DNA of 64,000 nucleotides from Bacillota bacterium (GTDB taxonomy: Bacteria > Bacillota > Clostridia > Acetivibrionales > DSM-1351), in the NCBI GenBank assembly GCA_023409265.1, contig JAEYHZ010000008.1:248001-312000 (forward strand), read 5' to 3'. Positions 53,253 through 62,728 of this stretch are shown here, piece by piece. The first letter of the stretch is position 1. Each line of letters starts with the position of its first letter. Made by a program: the position numbers and the translations under genes. The notes under the pieces are model-generated. The model searched no databases, was not told where the DNA came from, and worked only from the letters and a program-made list of their open reading frames with translations.

Positions 53253-54458
53253 ATGTTAAGCTGCAAAGATCTGAAGCAATTACCATCACTAGTACACATT
53301 AAATATATTGCGGGCTTTGATCATCTTGACAATGTGATCAGGTGGCCATATATCACAGAAACTGTTACTATTACACCATGGGTTCACGGTGGAGAACTGC
53401 TTATTATCAGTGGTGCTGTTTCCAATAAAAAGAATTTCAGCCTGATAAGAATGATTGAGGAAGCTGTAGAAAACAAGCTGGCAGGTGTATTGCTTCTTAT
53501 TGGAGAGCATTATGTGGATGAAAGAGAAGTTACAAAAGACTTGATTGATCTGGCCAATAACGCTTCTTTTCCGGTAATGACAATCCCGTGGAACGTTCCG
53601 CTGGTTGATATAATGGAGGATATCGGCTCGTCTGTTATTCATTTTTCCAATCGCGGCAAATCAAATGTGGATGTGATACACAGTATTATTTTTAATGAAA
53701 ACATACAGGAGGAGGCGCTTGCAAATCAGTGTTCCTTTGTAGGCTATGACGTCAGACCCCGGCAGCAAATGATGCTTCTGCAGTTTTACAGTTCCTCTAC
53801 CAGGGATAAATCAAAAAACAGTAATATTATCAATCCCTCAAAAATACAGCATATTTATGAGATAATCTCTAATACCCTGAATGACAATCATATACCCCAC
53901 ATGATTTCAAATCACAGCAATAATCTTGTTGTCCTTTTTCACGCGCAAACTGAGGAAGGTACCCTGGAAAGGATAATAGGTGCTTTGATCGGGCAGTTTA
54001 CTCAGGAGTACCCTTCCATAAACTACAATATCGGTGTGGGCAAAGCCTATCCGAAGATTCCTTCTGTAAAAAACAGTTTCAGGGAAGCCTCCAGATGTGT
54101 ACAGCTGCTGAATAAAACCGGACTTGTAAACCAGGTATATTATTATGAGAATCTGGGTTTGTACAGGCTTTTTTTCGAACTGGAAAAGGAGGATATTTTA
54201 TCAAGCTATGTGGAGCAGATACTGGGTAAAATTATAGAGTACGACAAGCAGAACCATACATTTTTGCTGAATTCACTGCAGTGCTACCTACAACATAATT
54301 GCAACATAGTCCAGGCAGCAAATAAACTTTTCATACATCGCAACACGCTGAAATACCGTATAGACCGTATAGAAGAAATCACTAACCGATCCTTGTCAGA
54401 TTCCTATGCAAGACTTGATTTTCAGAATGCGCTGCTGGCAAAGAGAGTGCTGGAGTAG
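53253..54458 (+). CDS. PucR-family transcriptional regulator
   Basis: About 401 residues. The N-terminal PucR domain (LHNV-like WPYITETVTITPWVHGGELLIISGA; GVLLLIGEHYVDEREVTKDLIDLANNASFPVMTIPWNVPLVDIM) is followed by a GGDEF-like central part and a C-terminal HTH_30 (HNCNIVQAANKLFIHRNTLKYRIDRIEEIT). PucR proteins in Bacillus activate purine catabolism genes. Divergent orientation beside the deaminase-urt operon suggests control of it. ATG 53253, 5 bases after GGGAGG, is preferred to ATG 53235. Confidence 0.92.
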   Translation: MLSCKDLKQLPSLVHIKYIAGFDHLDNVIRWPYITETVTITPWVHGGELLIISGAVSNKKNFSLIRMIEEAVENKLAGVLLLIGEHYVDEREVTKDLIDLANNASFPVMTIPWNVPLVDIMEDIGSSVIHFSNRGKSNVDVIHSIIFNENIQEEALANQCSFVGYDVRPRQQMMLLQFYSSSTRDKSKNSNIINPSKIQHIYEIISNTLNDNHIPHMISNHSNNLVVLFHAQTEEGTLERIIGALIGQFTQEYPSINYNIGVGKAYPKIPSVKNSFREASRCVQLLNKTGLVNQVYYYENLGLYRLFFELEKEDILSSYVEQILGKIIEYDKQNHTFLLNSLQCYLQHNCNIVQAANKLFIHRNTLKYRIDRIEEITNRSLSDSYARLDFQNALLAKRVLE

Positions 54459-54467
54459 TATAACTTT

Positions 54468-54496
54468 TTGCTTTTGAATTTAAAGTATGCTATCCT
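54468..54496 (+). promoter_or_regulatory. Possible promoter of the NudC-like gene
   Basis: TTGCTT (54468-54473) and TATCCT (54491-54496), 17 bases apart, about 90 bp before the start. Confidence 0.4.
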
Positions 54497-54585
54497 AAAA
54501 TGAACAATGTAAAATGCCTATTTAGTCTATCTATGGCTATTTTGAATGTTATTTAACTACTAAACTTTTTGTAAAGGTTGATATC

Positions 54586-55428
54586 ATGCACAGAGAAAGT
54601 ATATATAAACATTATGAACCGGCTGTGACAGCCCCAAATGATAATACGGACCAGGCCTATTGGTTTGCATTTGCTTCAAATAAAATCCTTGTAAAGGAAG
54701 AAAAAACAGGCTATTCAATTCCCTTTTTGAAGGCTCCAAGCCTGATCAATATCTCAATCGTCAGAACTCAATACCTTGGAAAGTTACTGGAACAGCCCTG
54801 TTATTCGGCAGAACTTGCCTCGGAGGAATGTGTGCCCGAAGGGATGGCTTTTGTGGAGCTGAGAGCTCTCTATGGAAATATTGATGAAGATTTGTTTTTG
54901 TTGGCTGGGAAGGCCTATCAGATTGTTTGCTGGGATCAGACACACCAATACTGCGGCAGATGCGGGACAGCCACAGAGTACCTGTCAGGGGAAAGAGCCA
55001 AAGTTTGTCCTGAATGTGGATTTATCAGCTATCCACGAATCTGTCCCGCTGTAATAACCGCCATTACAAAAGGAGACAAAATCCTTCTGGCTCATGCAAA
55101 GCATTTCAAGGAAGGTATGTATTCCCTGATTGCCGGCTTTGTTGAGGCTGGCGAAACTCTTGAGGAGGGTGTTCAGAGAGAGATCATGGAGGAAGTGGGC
55201 ATCAAGGTTAAGAATATTAAGTATCTTGGAAGCCAGCCCTGGCCGTTTCCGAACTCCATGATGCTGGGATTTTCTGCTGAATATGAAAGCGGTGAAATTA
55301 TTGTTGACGGTGTTGAGATAACGGATGCAAATTGGTATGATGTCAGTAATCTTCCCGGTCTGCCTTCGGAAGTCAGTATTGCAAGAAAAATAATTAACCG
55401 GTGGATCACTTCACAAAATGACAGTTAA
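54586..55428 (+). CDS. nudC: NAD+ diphosphatase (NudC-like)
   Basis: A 280-residue Nudix hydrolase. It has a four-Cys zinc ribbon (CGRCG and CPECG at about 125-150), the Nudix box GFVEAGETLEEGVQREIMEE (residues about 185-207), and the NudC signature SQPWPFPNSMM about 25 residues later, which separates it from other Nudix enzymes. It hydrolyses NADH and NAD-capped RNA. AAAGG precedes ATG 54586. It is followed by its own terminator. Confidence 0.93.
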   Translation: MHRESIYKHYEPAVTAPNDNTDQAYWFAFASNKILVKEEKTGYSIPFLKAPSLINISIVRTQYLGKLLEQPCYSAELASEECVPEGMAFVELRALYGNIDEDLFLLAGKAYQIVCWDQTHQYCGRCGTATEYLSGERAKVCPECGFISYPRICPAVITAITKGDKILLAHAKHFKEGMYSLIAGFVEAGETLEEGVQREIMEEVGIKVKNIKYLGSQPWPFPNSMMLGFSAEYESGEIIVDGVEITDANWYDVSNLPGLPSEVSIARKIINRWITSQNDS

Positions 55429-55451
55429 AAAGTAAATATTTACTTCTGACT

Positions 55452-55497
55452 CAAGGCCATCATTCTGAATTTTAACATGATGGCCTTGTTATTTTTT
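55452..55497 (+). terminator. Terminator of the NudC-like gene
   Basis: CAAGGCCATCAT/ATGATGGCCTTG stem (55452-55463, 55477-55488) followed by TTATTTTTT. Confidence 0.9.
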
Positions 55498-55569
55498 GTA
55501 ATTGCTAATTTTTATCCTTTCCCCGGTTAATATTTCAAAAAAATGCAAATAACTACCTAGGGTGATATT

Positions 55570-57132
55570 ATGTACAAAGGCTCTCGCAAAAGCAAGCTGG
55601 AAAATAACACAAATGACAAGGTGGCTTCCAGCAAAATACCGGATAATTTACTTAAATCTCTGGATGATAATATTTCACTGCTTAAGCAGATTTTCTCAAA
55701 TGACGGGACACTGATTATCAGAGAATTAAAAAATAAAACACTGAAAGATTTCAAGGGCTCTCTCCTGTACATTGAGGGTATGATTAATACTGAAATTGTT
55801 AATGAGAATATAATACTGCCTATTATGAGCTGTAATTTGTCGGATGACCTCCTTCTTGACAATTTAATCGAAGAGCTGATGAGCAAGGTAATCGTATCAA
55901 ATAACGTGACTGTAGAGACTGAAGTAAATAAAGTAGTGAGTTCAATTATATCAGGTGATACGATATTTCTGCTGGCAGAATGTGATAAAGCACTGGTTAT
56001 AAGCTCAAAGGGTTGGCAGACGCGTTCCATAAGCGAGCCTGAGTCAGCCCGGGTGGTACGTGGGCCAAGAGAGGGTTTTACAGAATCAATTATGGTTAAC
56101 CTGACACTGATCAGGCGTAAAATAAAAAATCCCGATTTAAAGTTTAAGTTCAGAGAAATCGGCGAAAGAACCCATACCAGGGTTTGTATCTGCTTTGTAG
56201 AAAGCCTGGCTATGGAGGGACTTCTCAGTGAACTGGAGAAACGTCTGGATTTAATTAAAATCGATGGCATTATAGATTCCGGATATATTCAGGAATTAAT
56301 TAAAGACTCTCCCTACTCACCTTTTGAAACAGTTGGGTTCAGTGAAAGGCCCGATGTGATCGCCGCCAAGCTGCTGGAAGGCAGAATAGCCCTGTTTGTG
56401 GATGGGAGTCCCTATGTACTGACAGTTCCATATTTGTTTGTTGAGAATTTTCAGGCAAATGAGGATTACTACAATAATTTTATCTTTGCTTCCACTAATC
56501 GACTTATAAGAGGCTTTACAGCTGTGGTCTCAATTGCCATCCCGGCCGGATTTCTCTCGCTTGTAACTTATCATCAGGAAATGCTGCCTACGCCTTTGCT
56601 TTTGAGCATCTCTGCCTCCAGGCAGGGAGTCCCTCTTCCGACATCACTATCCCTATTTGTTATGCTTTTCATATTTGACATATTGCGTGAAGTGGGTACA
56701 AGAATGCCGTCCCCTATCGGTCAGGCAGTTAATATTGTCGGTACTCTGGTATTGGGACAGGCGGCTGTAGAGGCCAGGTTGGTAAGCGCCCCTGTCGTTA
56801 TCGTTACAGCTCTAACAGGCATTATGACCCTTATAAATATGAATTTTATAGGCGCGACTATTATATTTAGAACCTATCTGCTTTTAGGAGCTTCTGTCCT
56901 GGGCTTTTACGGATTTTTTCTCAGTCTTATTATGATGTACCTTCATTTGATGAGTATACGATCTTTCGGAGTTCCTTACATGATGAATGTCACCCGGGCT
57001 AAAAACCATGACGGGCAGGATGCCTGGATACGTGCTCCCTGGTGGATAATGACTCTGCGTCCGAAAATCCTGGGAAACAAAAATTTGAACAGACAAGCGC
57101 AGGGGGATAACAGGGGAAAACCAAAAACATGA
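55570..57132 (+). CDS. Spore germination receptor subunit A (GerA family)
   Basis: 520 residues, the usual length. A soluble N-terminal domain (about 1-290) is followed by about five or six membrane helices with the family block PTPLLLSISASRQGVPLPTSLSLFVML and EVGTRMPSPIGQAVNIVGTLVLGQAAVEA. It sits in the inner membrane of the spore and binds nutrient germinants with subunits B and C. GGGTGAT precedes ATG 55570. The order A, C, small protein, B is like gerK operons of Clostridium. Confidence 0.95.
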   Translation: MYKGSRKSKLENNTNDKVASSKIPDNLLKSLDDNISLLKQIFSNDGTLIIRELKNKTLKDFKGSLLYIEGMINTEIVNENIILPIMSCNLSDDLLLDNLIEELMSKVIVSNNVTVETEVNKVVSSIISGDTIFLLAECDKALVISSKGWQTRSISEPESARVVRGPREGFTESIMVNLTLIRRKIKNPDLKFKFREIGERTHTRVCICFVESLAMEGLLSELEKRLDLIKIDGIIDSGYIQELIKDSPYSPFETVGFSERPDVIAAKLLEGRIALFVDGSPYVLTVPYLFVENFQANEDYYNNFIFASTNRLIRGFTAVVSIAIPAGFLSLVTYHQEMLPTPLLLSISASRQGVPLPTSLSLFVMLFIFDILREVGTRMPSPIGQAVNIVGTLVLGQAAVEARLVSAPVVIVTALTGIMTLINMNFIGATIIFRTYLLLGASVLGFYGFFLSLIMMYLHLMSIRSFGVPYMMNVTRAKNHDGQDAWIRAPWWIMTLRPKILGNKNLNRQAQGDNRGKPKT

Positions 57133-58283
57133 AAAAAGTTTGGACTATTGCATTAATTCTTTTACCGTTAACAGGTTCTATATTTCTTACCGGCTGCTGG
57201 AATTACAGAGAAATTGACAAAATGGCAATTGTTGCCGGAGTTGCTGTTGATAAGGGCCCGGACGGTCAATTAAAAGTTACTGCGGAAATAATAGCCAGCA
57301 GCGGCGGTAGAGATTCAAAAACAGAATCAAAAATTCTTACTATGGAAGGTCAAACTGTATTTGATGCTGTAAGAAATGGTATAGCTATAAGCGGAAAAAA
57401 GTTGTATTGGAGTCATTCCATAGTTGTAATTTTAAGTAAGGATATTGGCGGTGAAGGAATCAGAAAGATTATAGACTGGTATATCCGTGATGCAGAATGC
57501 CGTGAAGATGTAAACCTTTTAATCTCAGTGGGTGAGACTGCCGGGGAAATTTTAAGCCAGGATAGTACTACTGAAGATATAAAGTCAATTTCCCTTGGGG
57601 AAACAATTAAAAACCAGGTAAGCCTGAGTAAATCTCCAAAAATTGATGTCTTAACCTTTGAAATGGAGTCAAAAAACGAAGGTATGGCAACAATTCTTCC
57701 CACTGTAAAACTGGTGGAGGTGGACCAAAAAATAGTACCTCAGATTGTAGGCACCGCTATCATAAAAAATGACAGGATTGCAGGTTATCTTAGCGGAGAG
57801 GAAACAAAAGCTCTTTTATTTATAAGAGATGAAGTTAAAGGAGGATTATTGATTGATACCCCTGAGAATAGTTCAGTGTCAATACCTGTTTCTCTTGAAA
57901 TTTTCTCGAACAAAACCAAGGTTACACCTTTAGTTAAGGGTAAGTCGATAAAATTTAATATAAACGTCGAAACCACCGTTGCAATTGATGAATTGCATGG
58001 ATCAGCAAACTATATTGATGAAGCAGGTCGAAAAAAGCTTGAAATAATAGCTGCAAAAACCTTAAAAAAGGAAATTGAGTTTGTTATAAATAAACTCCAA
58101 ACAGAATATGATGCTGATATTTTCAGATTTGGAACAAAGCTAAAGGAAAATAAAATAAAAGTGTGGAAACGTGTGAATACAAACTGGGAACAAATTTTCT
58201 CAGATATGAAGGTCAATGTGAATACCAATGTTCATATAAAAAACAGCGGTATTTTAGCAAAAGAGTATGAAAAAGGGAGTTGA
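57129..58283 (+). CDS. Spore germination receptor lipoprotein C (GerC family)
   Basis: A 384-residue lipoprotein. A signal peptide with lipobox LTGC and the invariant CWNYREIDKMAIVAGVAVDK start of Ger(x)C proteins, plus a C-terminal LKKEIEFVINKLQTEYDADIF region, match the family. It overlaps gerA by 4 bp (ATGA), so it is translationally coupled. It anchors in the inner spore membrane and is needed for receptor function. Confidence 0.95.
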   Translation: MKKVWTIALILLPLTGSIFLTGCWNYREIDKMAIVAGVAVDKGPDGQLKVTAEIIASSGGRDSKTESKILTMEGQTVFDAVRNGIAISGKKLYWSHSIVVILSKDIGGEGIRKIIDWYIRDAECREDVNLLISVGETAGEILSQDSTTEDIKSISLGETIKNQVSLSKSPKIDVLTFEMESKNEGMATILPTVKLVEVDQKIVPQIVGTAIIKNDRIAGYLSGEETKALLFIRDEVKGGLLIDTPENSSVSIPVSLEIFSNKTKVTPLVKGKSIKFNINVETTVAIDELHGSANYIDEAGRKKLEIIAAKTLKKEIEFVINKLQTEYDADIFRFGTKLKENKIKVWKRVNTNWEQIFSDMKVNVNTNVHIKNSGILAKEYEKGS

Positions 58284-58498
58284 TTACTATTCTTGTTATT
58301 ATAATAATGCTTTATTCTCTGCTGGTATTTCTCGAATTCAGACGTTTGCACAAAAAAAGATATCGGGTTGATTTCTGGACAAATATTGTGTTATCAGTCA
58401 TCTCTTTTTCAATTGCTGTTCTCCTGTGCTTTAATGTTAAAATTCCCAGCCCCGCAAAACCTATCGGTCATTTTATAACATCTATTTTCGGAAAGTAG
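58280..58498 (+). CDS. Small two-helix membrane protein in the ger operon
   Basis: 72 residues with two hydrophobic helices (about 2-18 and 36-52) and a basic loop (RRLHKKRYR). It lies between gerC and gerB with a 4-bp overlap. The TTG at 58280 overlaps the GGGAG site and an ATG lies at 58307, so the true start is uncertain. It may correspond to the small accessory protein sometimes found in ger operons. Confidence 0.65.
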   Translation: MITILVIIIMLYSLLVFLEFRRLHKKRYRVDFWTNIVLSVISFSIAVLLCFNVKIPSPAKPIGHFITSIFGK

Positions 58499-58504
58499 GT
58501 TAAA

Positions 58505-59590
58505 ATGATAAAAGAACGTTTATCAGATAAAGAAGCAATTTGTATTTTAATAACTTTTATAATGGGCACAACACTGATTCTTGGCATTGGAGGTGATGCG
58601 AAAAATGATGCCTGGATTTCCGGAATGTTAAGCCTGATTATGTATCTTCCCATGTTACTTATTTATTCCCGGCTTCTGTCACTTTATCAGGATAAAGATT
58701 TATTTGATATTTTAATTATAGTTTTCGGAAAAGTATTCGGCAGAATAGTGGCAGTGATATATATTTGGTATGCCTTCCATCTAGGAGCATTGGTCCTGCG
58801 CAATTTCGGGGAGTTTATCAACACAGTGGCCATGCCTGAAACACCACTTCTGGTGCCTATAATATGTTTACAAATAGTGTGTATAACCGGAGTTTGCCTT
58901 GGTCTTGAGGTTGTAGGAAGAATAACTACATATTTTTTGCCGCTGCTTTTTTTCATAATTCTGTTAGTACAATTACTCGGTATACCTCAGCTTCATTTTA
59001 ATTATCTGAAACCCGTACTGGGAAATGGAATTGTACCGGTAATCAAGGGAGCTTTTTCAACATTTGCCTTCCCCTTTGCAGAAACTGTATTATTTCTTGG
59101 GCTATTTTCCTCATTAGAAACAAAAAAATCACCGAAAAAAATATATCTCCTTGGAACTCTTATATCAGCATTCGTAATAATAAATATTTCCATAAGAAAT
59201 ATAACCGTTTTAGGTAATATGAGGGATAGTTTCTATTTCCCATCTTATGAAGCAGTAAGCAGAATCAATATAGGTGATTTCATTCAAAGAATAGAGGTAA
59301 CAGTTTCAATGGTTTTTATTTTCGGAGCTTTTATAAAAACCGCAGTATGTTTAATGGTTACCTGTAAAGGAATTGGCAAAGTACTTAATTTAAAAGATTA
59401 CAGGTCCATTGCTATACAAACAGGTTTAATTATGGCCTATTTTGCTTATAGCATTTACGATAATATAATGGATATGAAATACTGGGCTTTTAAGGTATAT
59501 GAATACTATGCTTTTCCAATGCAAGTGATTATACCCGTTATCCTATGGGTTTTAGCAGAGATCAAATCAAAAAAATCCAGTACACATTAG
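58505..59590 (+). CDS. Spore germination receptor subunit B (GerB family)
   Basis: 361 residues with about ten membrane helices, a member of the amino-acid-permease-like GerB/spore_permease family; residues SDKEAICILITFIMGTTLILGIGG and GEFINTVAMPETPLLVPI are typical. It completes the receptor with GerA and GerC homologues. Start ATG 58505, 6 bp after the small protein gene. It probably binds the germinant. The ligand is unknown. Confidence 0.94.
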   Translation: MIKERLSDKEAICILITFIMGTTLILGIGGDAKNDAWISGMLSLIMYLPMLLIYSRLLSLYQDKDLFDILIIVFGKVFGRIVAVIYIWYAFHLGALVLRNFGEFINTVAMPETPLLVPIICLQIVCITGVCLGLEVVGRITTYFLPLLFFIILLVQLLGIPQLHFNYLKPVLGNGIVPVIKGAFSTFAFPFAETVLFLGLFSSLETKKSPKKIYLLGTLISAFVIINISIRNITVLGNMRDSFYFPSYEAVSRINIGDFIQRIEVTVSMVFIFGAFIKTAVCLMVTCKGIGKVLNLKDYRSIAIQTGLIMAYFAYSIYDNIMDMKYWAFKVYEYYAFPMQVIIPVILWVLAEIKSKKSSTH

Positions 59591-59682
59591 CAAACGGACT
59601 TACCGTTAAGCTTTTGCTGCCTTTTATTTTATAAATTTCTTACTGTATCCCGGGGATTAATTAGAATAGTTTAAAATTTTTC

Positions 59683-61815
59683 TTAATTAATTTTTACAAC
59701 ACCTTTTTCCAGGTACTCCGATAAATCCTGCTCTATAAGAGGCCTGCTGAAAAGGAAGCCCTGTATATTATCACAGTTCAATCCAATCAGATATTCCAGC
59801 TGTTCAATTGTTTCAACCCCTTCAGCAATTACTTCCAGCTCCAGTTTATGCATCAGAGGTATCAAGGTTTCTGTTACCGCCTTTTCTTTTTCCCCCGTCC
59901 TTATAAAGTCAACAAAGGTTTTATCTATTTTCAAAGTATTGAGAGGCAGCTTGGTCAGGTAATTTAACGATGAAAAACCTGTTCCAAAATCATCAAGTGC
60001 TATTTTTACACCCAGACTTTTCAATTCCCATAGCATATTTACTATATCAAAGGATTGAATTAATATATTTTCAGTTATCTCAAGCTCTAAATATTGTGGG
60101 TTAAGGCCCGTTTCGTCCAGAATTGCCTTGACTCTTTGGGCGAAATCAGTCTGAGTAAGCTGTACAGGGGATATATTAACAGAGATAATAGAAAAGAAGT
60201 TATAGGTTTCCTGCCATTGTTTATTTTTTCTGCAGGCTTCTTTAAGAACCCATTCTCCAATGGGTATAATCAAACCGGTCTCCTCAGCAACTGAAATAAA
60301 CTCAAGCGGAGAACTTATTTTTATGTGGGGACTGGCCCATCTAAGCAGCGCTTCGAAGCCTCTGATTCTATTGGTAACAGCATCAACCTGGGGCTGGAAG
60401 CACAGATACAGCTCGTTCTTCTCAACAGCTTTACAAAGATGTTTTTCTATTTCAAGCTTTTTTGAAACCTCATCCCTGATATTTTCATCATAGAACTGGT
60501 AATTATTTCTGCCAAGACTTTTAGCTTTGTACATGGCTCTGTCGGCATTTTTTATAAGTTCTCCAACACATTCTCCATGATCCGGGAAAAGAGATATTCC
60601 AAAACTCGAACTGATATGAAGGGTGTGATTTTCAATATTAAAAGACATTTCAAAAATCTTTTTGATCTTATCCACTATGGTCATAATCTGTTCAGGCTGT
60701 GAGATGTTTTCTATAAATACTGTAAACTCGTCCCCGCTGAACCGGGATAGTGTTTTATTTGGATACAGTTCTGCTTTTAATTTGTTACTGACATCAATGA
60801 GCAGTTTATCTCCTATAAAATGCCCCAGTAAGTCGTTAACAGTTTTGAATTTATCAATATCAAAAAACACTACTGCTATTTTTGTATTGCTTTCTATTGC
60901 TCTGACTCTGGCCTCATTCAGTAAATCCATAAATAATACCCTGTTAGGTAAGTCAGTCAGCCTGTCGTAGAAGGCCAAATACTTTAATTTTTCCTCATTC
61001 CGCTTGTTCTCCGTGATATCCTGTAATACACCCAGTACCTTTTGAGGCTTGCCATTCCGGTCAAACTCTACTTGTGCTACAGAATGTACTATTCTTTCAT
61101 CACCATCTGCCAGCTTGTTAATTCCGAATTCTATATCATACTTTTCATTTTTCTCCAACAAAGTAAGTAAAGCCTGGCCTACCCGCTTTCTGTCTTCAGC
61201 ATTAACCCGTTTGTGAGCCTCGTGTAATGGCAAGCAGTTTCCTTCCTGTTTTATACCATAGATTCGAAATGCCTCATCTGAAGCCCATAGTGTATTACTG
61301 GCAATATCCAGTTCCCAGTTTCCGACTTTGGCGATACTCTGAGCTCTGTTAAGTCTGCTTTCGCTGGCACTTATAATGTCGCTGTAGGTTTGAAGACTGT
61401 CAAATTGCTGCTTTATTTCCTCCTCTGAGGCGGCAATCTCCTCATAGGAGGCCTCCAGCTCTTCGTATGTAGCAGATAGCTCATCATAGCTCTGTATAAC
61501 CTTTTTTTCTGCCTGATTGATCCTCTTAAGCGTATAGTAAATAAGGGCATATATACCAAGACCGGAAGCCAAGACAAAAAACCAGCCCTTTACTATACTA
61601 ATCAGCGATATCACATTTTTATTTTTAAAAATTCCTATTATCATTCTATCTGATAACAGTACCCATAAGCAGCCCAGTGTAATATATATAGCCGATATTC
61701 GAAACGCCTGCTTTTTGGGACTGAAGGTACTTCCATATTTATGTAAATATTTCAAGAAAGGAAACTTACTTAGCAGTTCCTCCGGCTCTTCATTCTTGTC
61801 CTCAAGGTTTTTCAT
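59683..61815 (-). CDS. Membrane PAS-GGDEF-EAL c-di-GMP turnover protein, second copy
   Basis: 710 residues. Two membrane helices (about 38-58 and 70-97) form a module like that of the protein at 268-2340, followed by a coiled coil (100-148), a PAS domain (about 155-270), GGDEF and EAL domains. The GGDEF signature is SGDEF (360-364), which is tolerated in some active cyclases. EAL is intact (EAL 488-490, ELEITENIL, DDFGTGFSS, IAEGVET). It is monocistronic and convergent with the ger operon. Phosphodiesterase activity is likely. Confidence 0.9.
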   Translation of the reverse strand: MKNLEDKNEEPEELLSKFPFLKYLHKYGSTFSPKKQAFRISAIYITLGCLWVLLSDRMIIGIFKNKNVISLISIVKGWFFVLASGLGIYALIYYTLKRINQAEKKVIQSYDELSATYEELEASYEEIAASEEEIKQQFDSLQTYSDIISASESRLNRAQSIAKVGNWELDIASNTLWASDEAFRIYGIKQEGNCLPLHEAHKRVNAEDRKRVGQALLTLLEKNEKYDIEFGINKLADGDERIVHSVAQVEFDRNGKPQKVLGVLQDITENKRNEEKLKYLAFYDRLTDLPNRVLFMDLLNEARVRAIESNTKIAVVFFDIDKFKTVNDLLGHFIGDKLLIDVSNKLKAELYPNKTLSRFSGDEFTVFIENISQPEQIMTIVDKIKKIFEMSFNIENHTLHISSSFGISLFPDHGECVGELIKNADRAMYKAKSLGRNNYQFYDENIRDEVSKKLEIEKHLCKAVEKNELYLCFQPQVDAVTNRIRGFEALLRWASPHIKISSPLEFISVAEETGLIIPIGEWVLKEACRKNKQWQETYNFFSIISVNISPVQLTQTDFAQRVKAILDETGLNPQYLELEITENILIQSFDIVNMLWELKSLGVKIALDDFGTGFSSLNYLTKLPLNTLKIDKTFVDFIRTGEKEKAVTETLIPLMHKLELEVIAEGVETIEQLEYLIGLNCDNIQGFLFSRPLIEQDLSEYLEKGVVKIN

Positions 61816-61956
61816 TAAGTTTTTAATAATTAGCCACCGCCTAATCTACAACAACATTTTTCATTATTCAACATTATTTTACAATAAACTACCTTAATAA
61901 GTAAGCCCCAAAACAATATTTTATTAATTCAAGACTGAACAAAACCTATATAATAC

Positions 61957-62000
61957 AAAAGCAAGGCATACCGGCTGATAACGCCGGCATGCCTTGTTCT
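61957..62000. terminator. Terminator after the hsp20 gene
   Basis: A stem of CAAGGCATACCGGC and GCCGGCATGCCTTG, with a 6-base loop. The minus strand continues into a short T-rich run. It lies between hsp20 and the second GGDEF-EAL gene. Confidence 0.75.
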
Positions 62001-62041
62001 ATTTATTATCAGAATAGAGACTGGGAATAAGTAAATATTTC

Positions 62042-62479
62042 TTACTGTATTTCTATTCTGTTGTTGCTCTTTTTTACTTCGCTCTTTGGGAGTACAATTG
62101 ATAAAACTCCATTTTCATATTTTGCAGTGACATCCTCATGTTTTACATTTTCAACATAGAAGCTTCTGCTGGTGGAGCCATATCTTCTTTCTTTTCTGAT
62201 ATAGTTGTTTCTTTCCTCCTTTGTCTCCTCTGATCTTTCAACTGCTATGGTAAGTCTGTCATCTCTCAAGTCCAGCTTTATATCTTCCTTTTTTGCTCCG
62301 GGAATTTCAGCTTCTATAATGTATTCCTTCTCATTTTCCTTTACATCTGCCTTGATTGAATTTAATCCTGCAAAACCCAAAGCTGAATCATTGAAGAAAT
62401 CGCTGAATATGCTGTCCATATCGAACAGACTACCTCTCTCCTGAATTTTGTTGTTTCTAAATGGTACTATACCAAACAT
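62042..62479 (-). CDS. Small heat shock protein (Hsp18/Hsp20, alpha-crystallin)
   Basis: A 145-residue holdase chaperone. An N-terminal MFGIVPFRNN region is followed by the alpha-crystallin domain with EYIIEAEIPGAKKEDIKLDL and GVLSIVLPKSE (the I-X-I/L-type C-terminal tail follows). ATGGAGGTG precedes ATG 62479. Expression is probably heat-inducible through CtsR boxes upstream. Confidence 0.95.
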   Translation of the reverse strand: MFGIVPFRNNKIQERGSLFDMDSIFSDFFNDSALGFAGLNSIKADVKENEKEYIIEAEIPGAKKEDIKLDLRDDRLTIAVERSEETKEERNNYIRKERRYGSTSRSFYVENVKHEDVTAKYENGVLSIVLPKSEVKKSNNRIEIQ

Positions 62480-62601
62480 AAACTACACCTCCATTATTAT
62501 AATAACTTATTAAATTTACTACGTTTTTGTTCTAATTATTTTTGCTTTGTCTTGCCTCATTAATTTTAGTTTTTACTTTTTGCTTTACTCCGTTATTTGA
62601 T

Positions 62602-62618
62602 TTTGACTTTCCTTGACC
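62602..62618 (-). promoter_or_regulatory. CtsR-like box, downstream copy
   Basis: GGTCAAGGAAAGTCAAA on the minus strand, one mismatch from the CtsR tandem heptad RGTCAAANANRGTCAAA, just downstream of the -10. Confidence 0.75.
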
Positions 62619-62628
62619 TTCTGACTAT

Positions 62629-62657
62629 ATTTTAAAGCTATACTTTTGATTTATCAA
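62629..62657 (-). promoter_or_regulatory. Sigma-A promoter of hsp20
   Basis: On the minus strand TTGATA (62652-62657) and TAAAAT (62629-62634) are 17 bases apart, between two CtsR boxes. Confidence 0.7.
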
Positions 62658-62664
62658 AACTGAT

Positions 62665-62681
62665 TTTGACTTTCTTTGACC
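62665..62681 (-). promoter_or_regulatory. CtsR box, upstream copy
   Basis: GGTCAAAGAAAGTCAAA on the minus strand matches the CtsR operator RGTCAAANANRGTCAAA exactly, immediately upstream of the -35. Confidence 0.85.
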
Positions 62682-62728
62682 TTTAAATTGTGTAGAAACA
62701 TGTTTATTTTAATGTATCTTAAAAATTC

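Noticed and set aside
55557..56270. A 237-codon open frame antisense to the gerA gene.
   Set aside because: Ser/Leu-rich translation without recognisable motifs, covering a certain GerA coding sequence.
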